Shown: positions 52,243 to 52,320 of the stretch, in pieces
Layout of the letters: each line of letters begins with the position of its first letter
Numbering within the stretch: the stretch's first letter is position 1
Source of the DNA: Chara braunii
Lineage: Eukaryota; Streptophyta; Charophyceae; Charales; Characeae
Length of the DNA stretch: 52,320 nucleotides
Reading direction: 5' to 3'
Assembly: GCA_003427395.1 (NCBI GenBank)
Contig: BFEA01000596.1
Location: 502,813 to 555,132 of the forward strand
Notes under the pieces: generated by a model
What the model saw: the letters and a program-made list of their open reading frames with translations, nothing else
Database searches by the model: none
Told to the model about the DNA's origin: nothing
Made by a program: the position numbers and the translations under genes

Positions 52243-52320
<78 letters not shown>
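52231..52320. repeat. (CT)n microsatellite, cut by window edge
   Basis: CT dinucleotide run with one CATT interruption, continuing beyond the window. Confidence 0.95.

Noticed and set aside
1-52320. CRISPR array or bacterial defence system
   Set aside because: Tandem arrays here lack unique spacers and have no cas-like genes; all recognisable proteins are retroelement proteins of a eukaryote.

Overview
The window looks like a repeat-dense intergenic stretch of a large eukaryotic nuclear genome. Evidence: nested retroelements, long (GA/CT)n tracts, an assembly gap set in poly-C, no operons and no bacterial gene order. Chromodomain-type Ty3/gypsy elements, an L1-type LINE, a short TTTAGGG run and Stowaway-like and TTAA-flanked MITEs favour a plant or streptophyte alga. 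That placement is inference. I found no cellular protein-coding gene, rRNA or intact tRNA.

Layout. 1-1498: unassigned, with one anonymous ORF. 1499-5089: Gy-A, a decayed plus-strand Ty3/gypsy gag-pol cut off at a (GA)n tract. 5164-5835: a GCGTAGAGAGTGAG-type minisatellite interrupted by a 464-bp TIR element. 6202-20470: Gy-B, a minus-strand gypsy element (candidate 3' LTR 6202-7199, pol end 7329-7666, rest of pol 18059-20470). Its integrase reading frame is split by a complete 10.4-kb LINE (LINE-1, 7667-18058) with a 9-bp target-site duplication (TSD) and an A20 tail. LINE-1 has a 2.5-kb repetitive 5' UTR, a 926-codon ORF1 and a broken ORF2 with endonuclease, reverse transcriptase and C-terminal zinc motif. 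A TTAA MITE also sits in Gy-B's RT.

20471-29284: tRNA-like sequence, a LINE RT fragment, tandem duplications (the largest 2 x about 0.53 kb), a second TTAA MITE, a perfect 18-bp hairpin and compound microsatellites. 29289-38181: Gy-C, a structurally complete but mutated minus-strand chromovirus with two 1-kb LTRs, PBS, PPT and a 4-bp TSD (CAAT). Only 28 bp further on lies a related solo LTR in the opposite orientation (38210-39283, TSD CAAA), and another at 41714-42733. Between and after these lie a tRNA-headed SINE, minisatellites, a 5'-truncated LINE tail and an old dispersed repeat family. 47612-49210: LINE-2, a minus-strand decayed LINE carrying a 25-bp tandem expansion and a 111-bp MITE; a sister 111-bp MITE is at 49430-49540. 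The right end has an LTR relative of Gy-B, a second tRNA-headed repeat, a third TTAA MITE and terminal (CT)n.

The genes do not form a pathway. They are replication proteins of selfish elements, and the nesting gives relative ages: Gy-B is older than LINE-1 and than the MITE at 19733. The most informative features are the exact LINE-1 boundaries, the precise TTAA and TA/CTAG insertion sites shown by host reading frames, and motifs (TGACGTCA and an antisense splice-donor-like CAGGTNNG) kept across several diverged LTRs.
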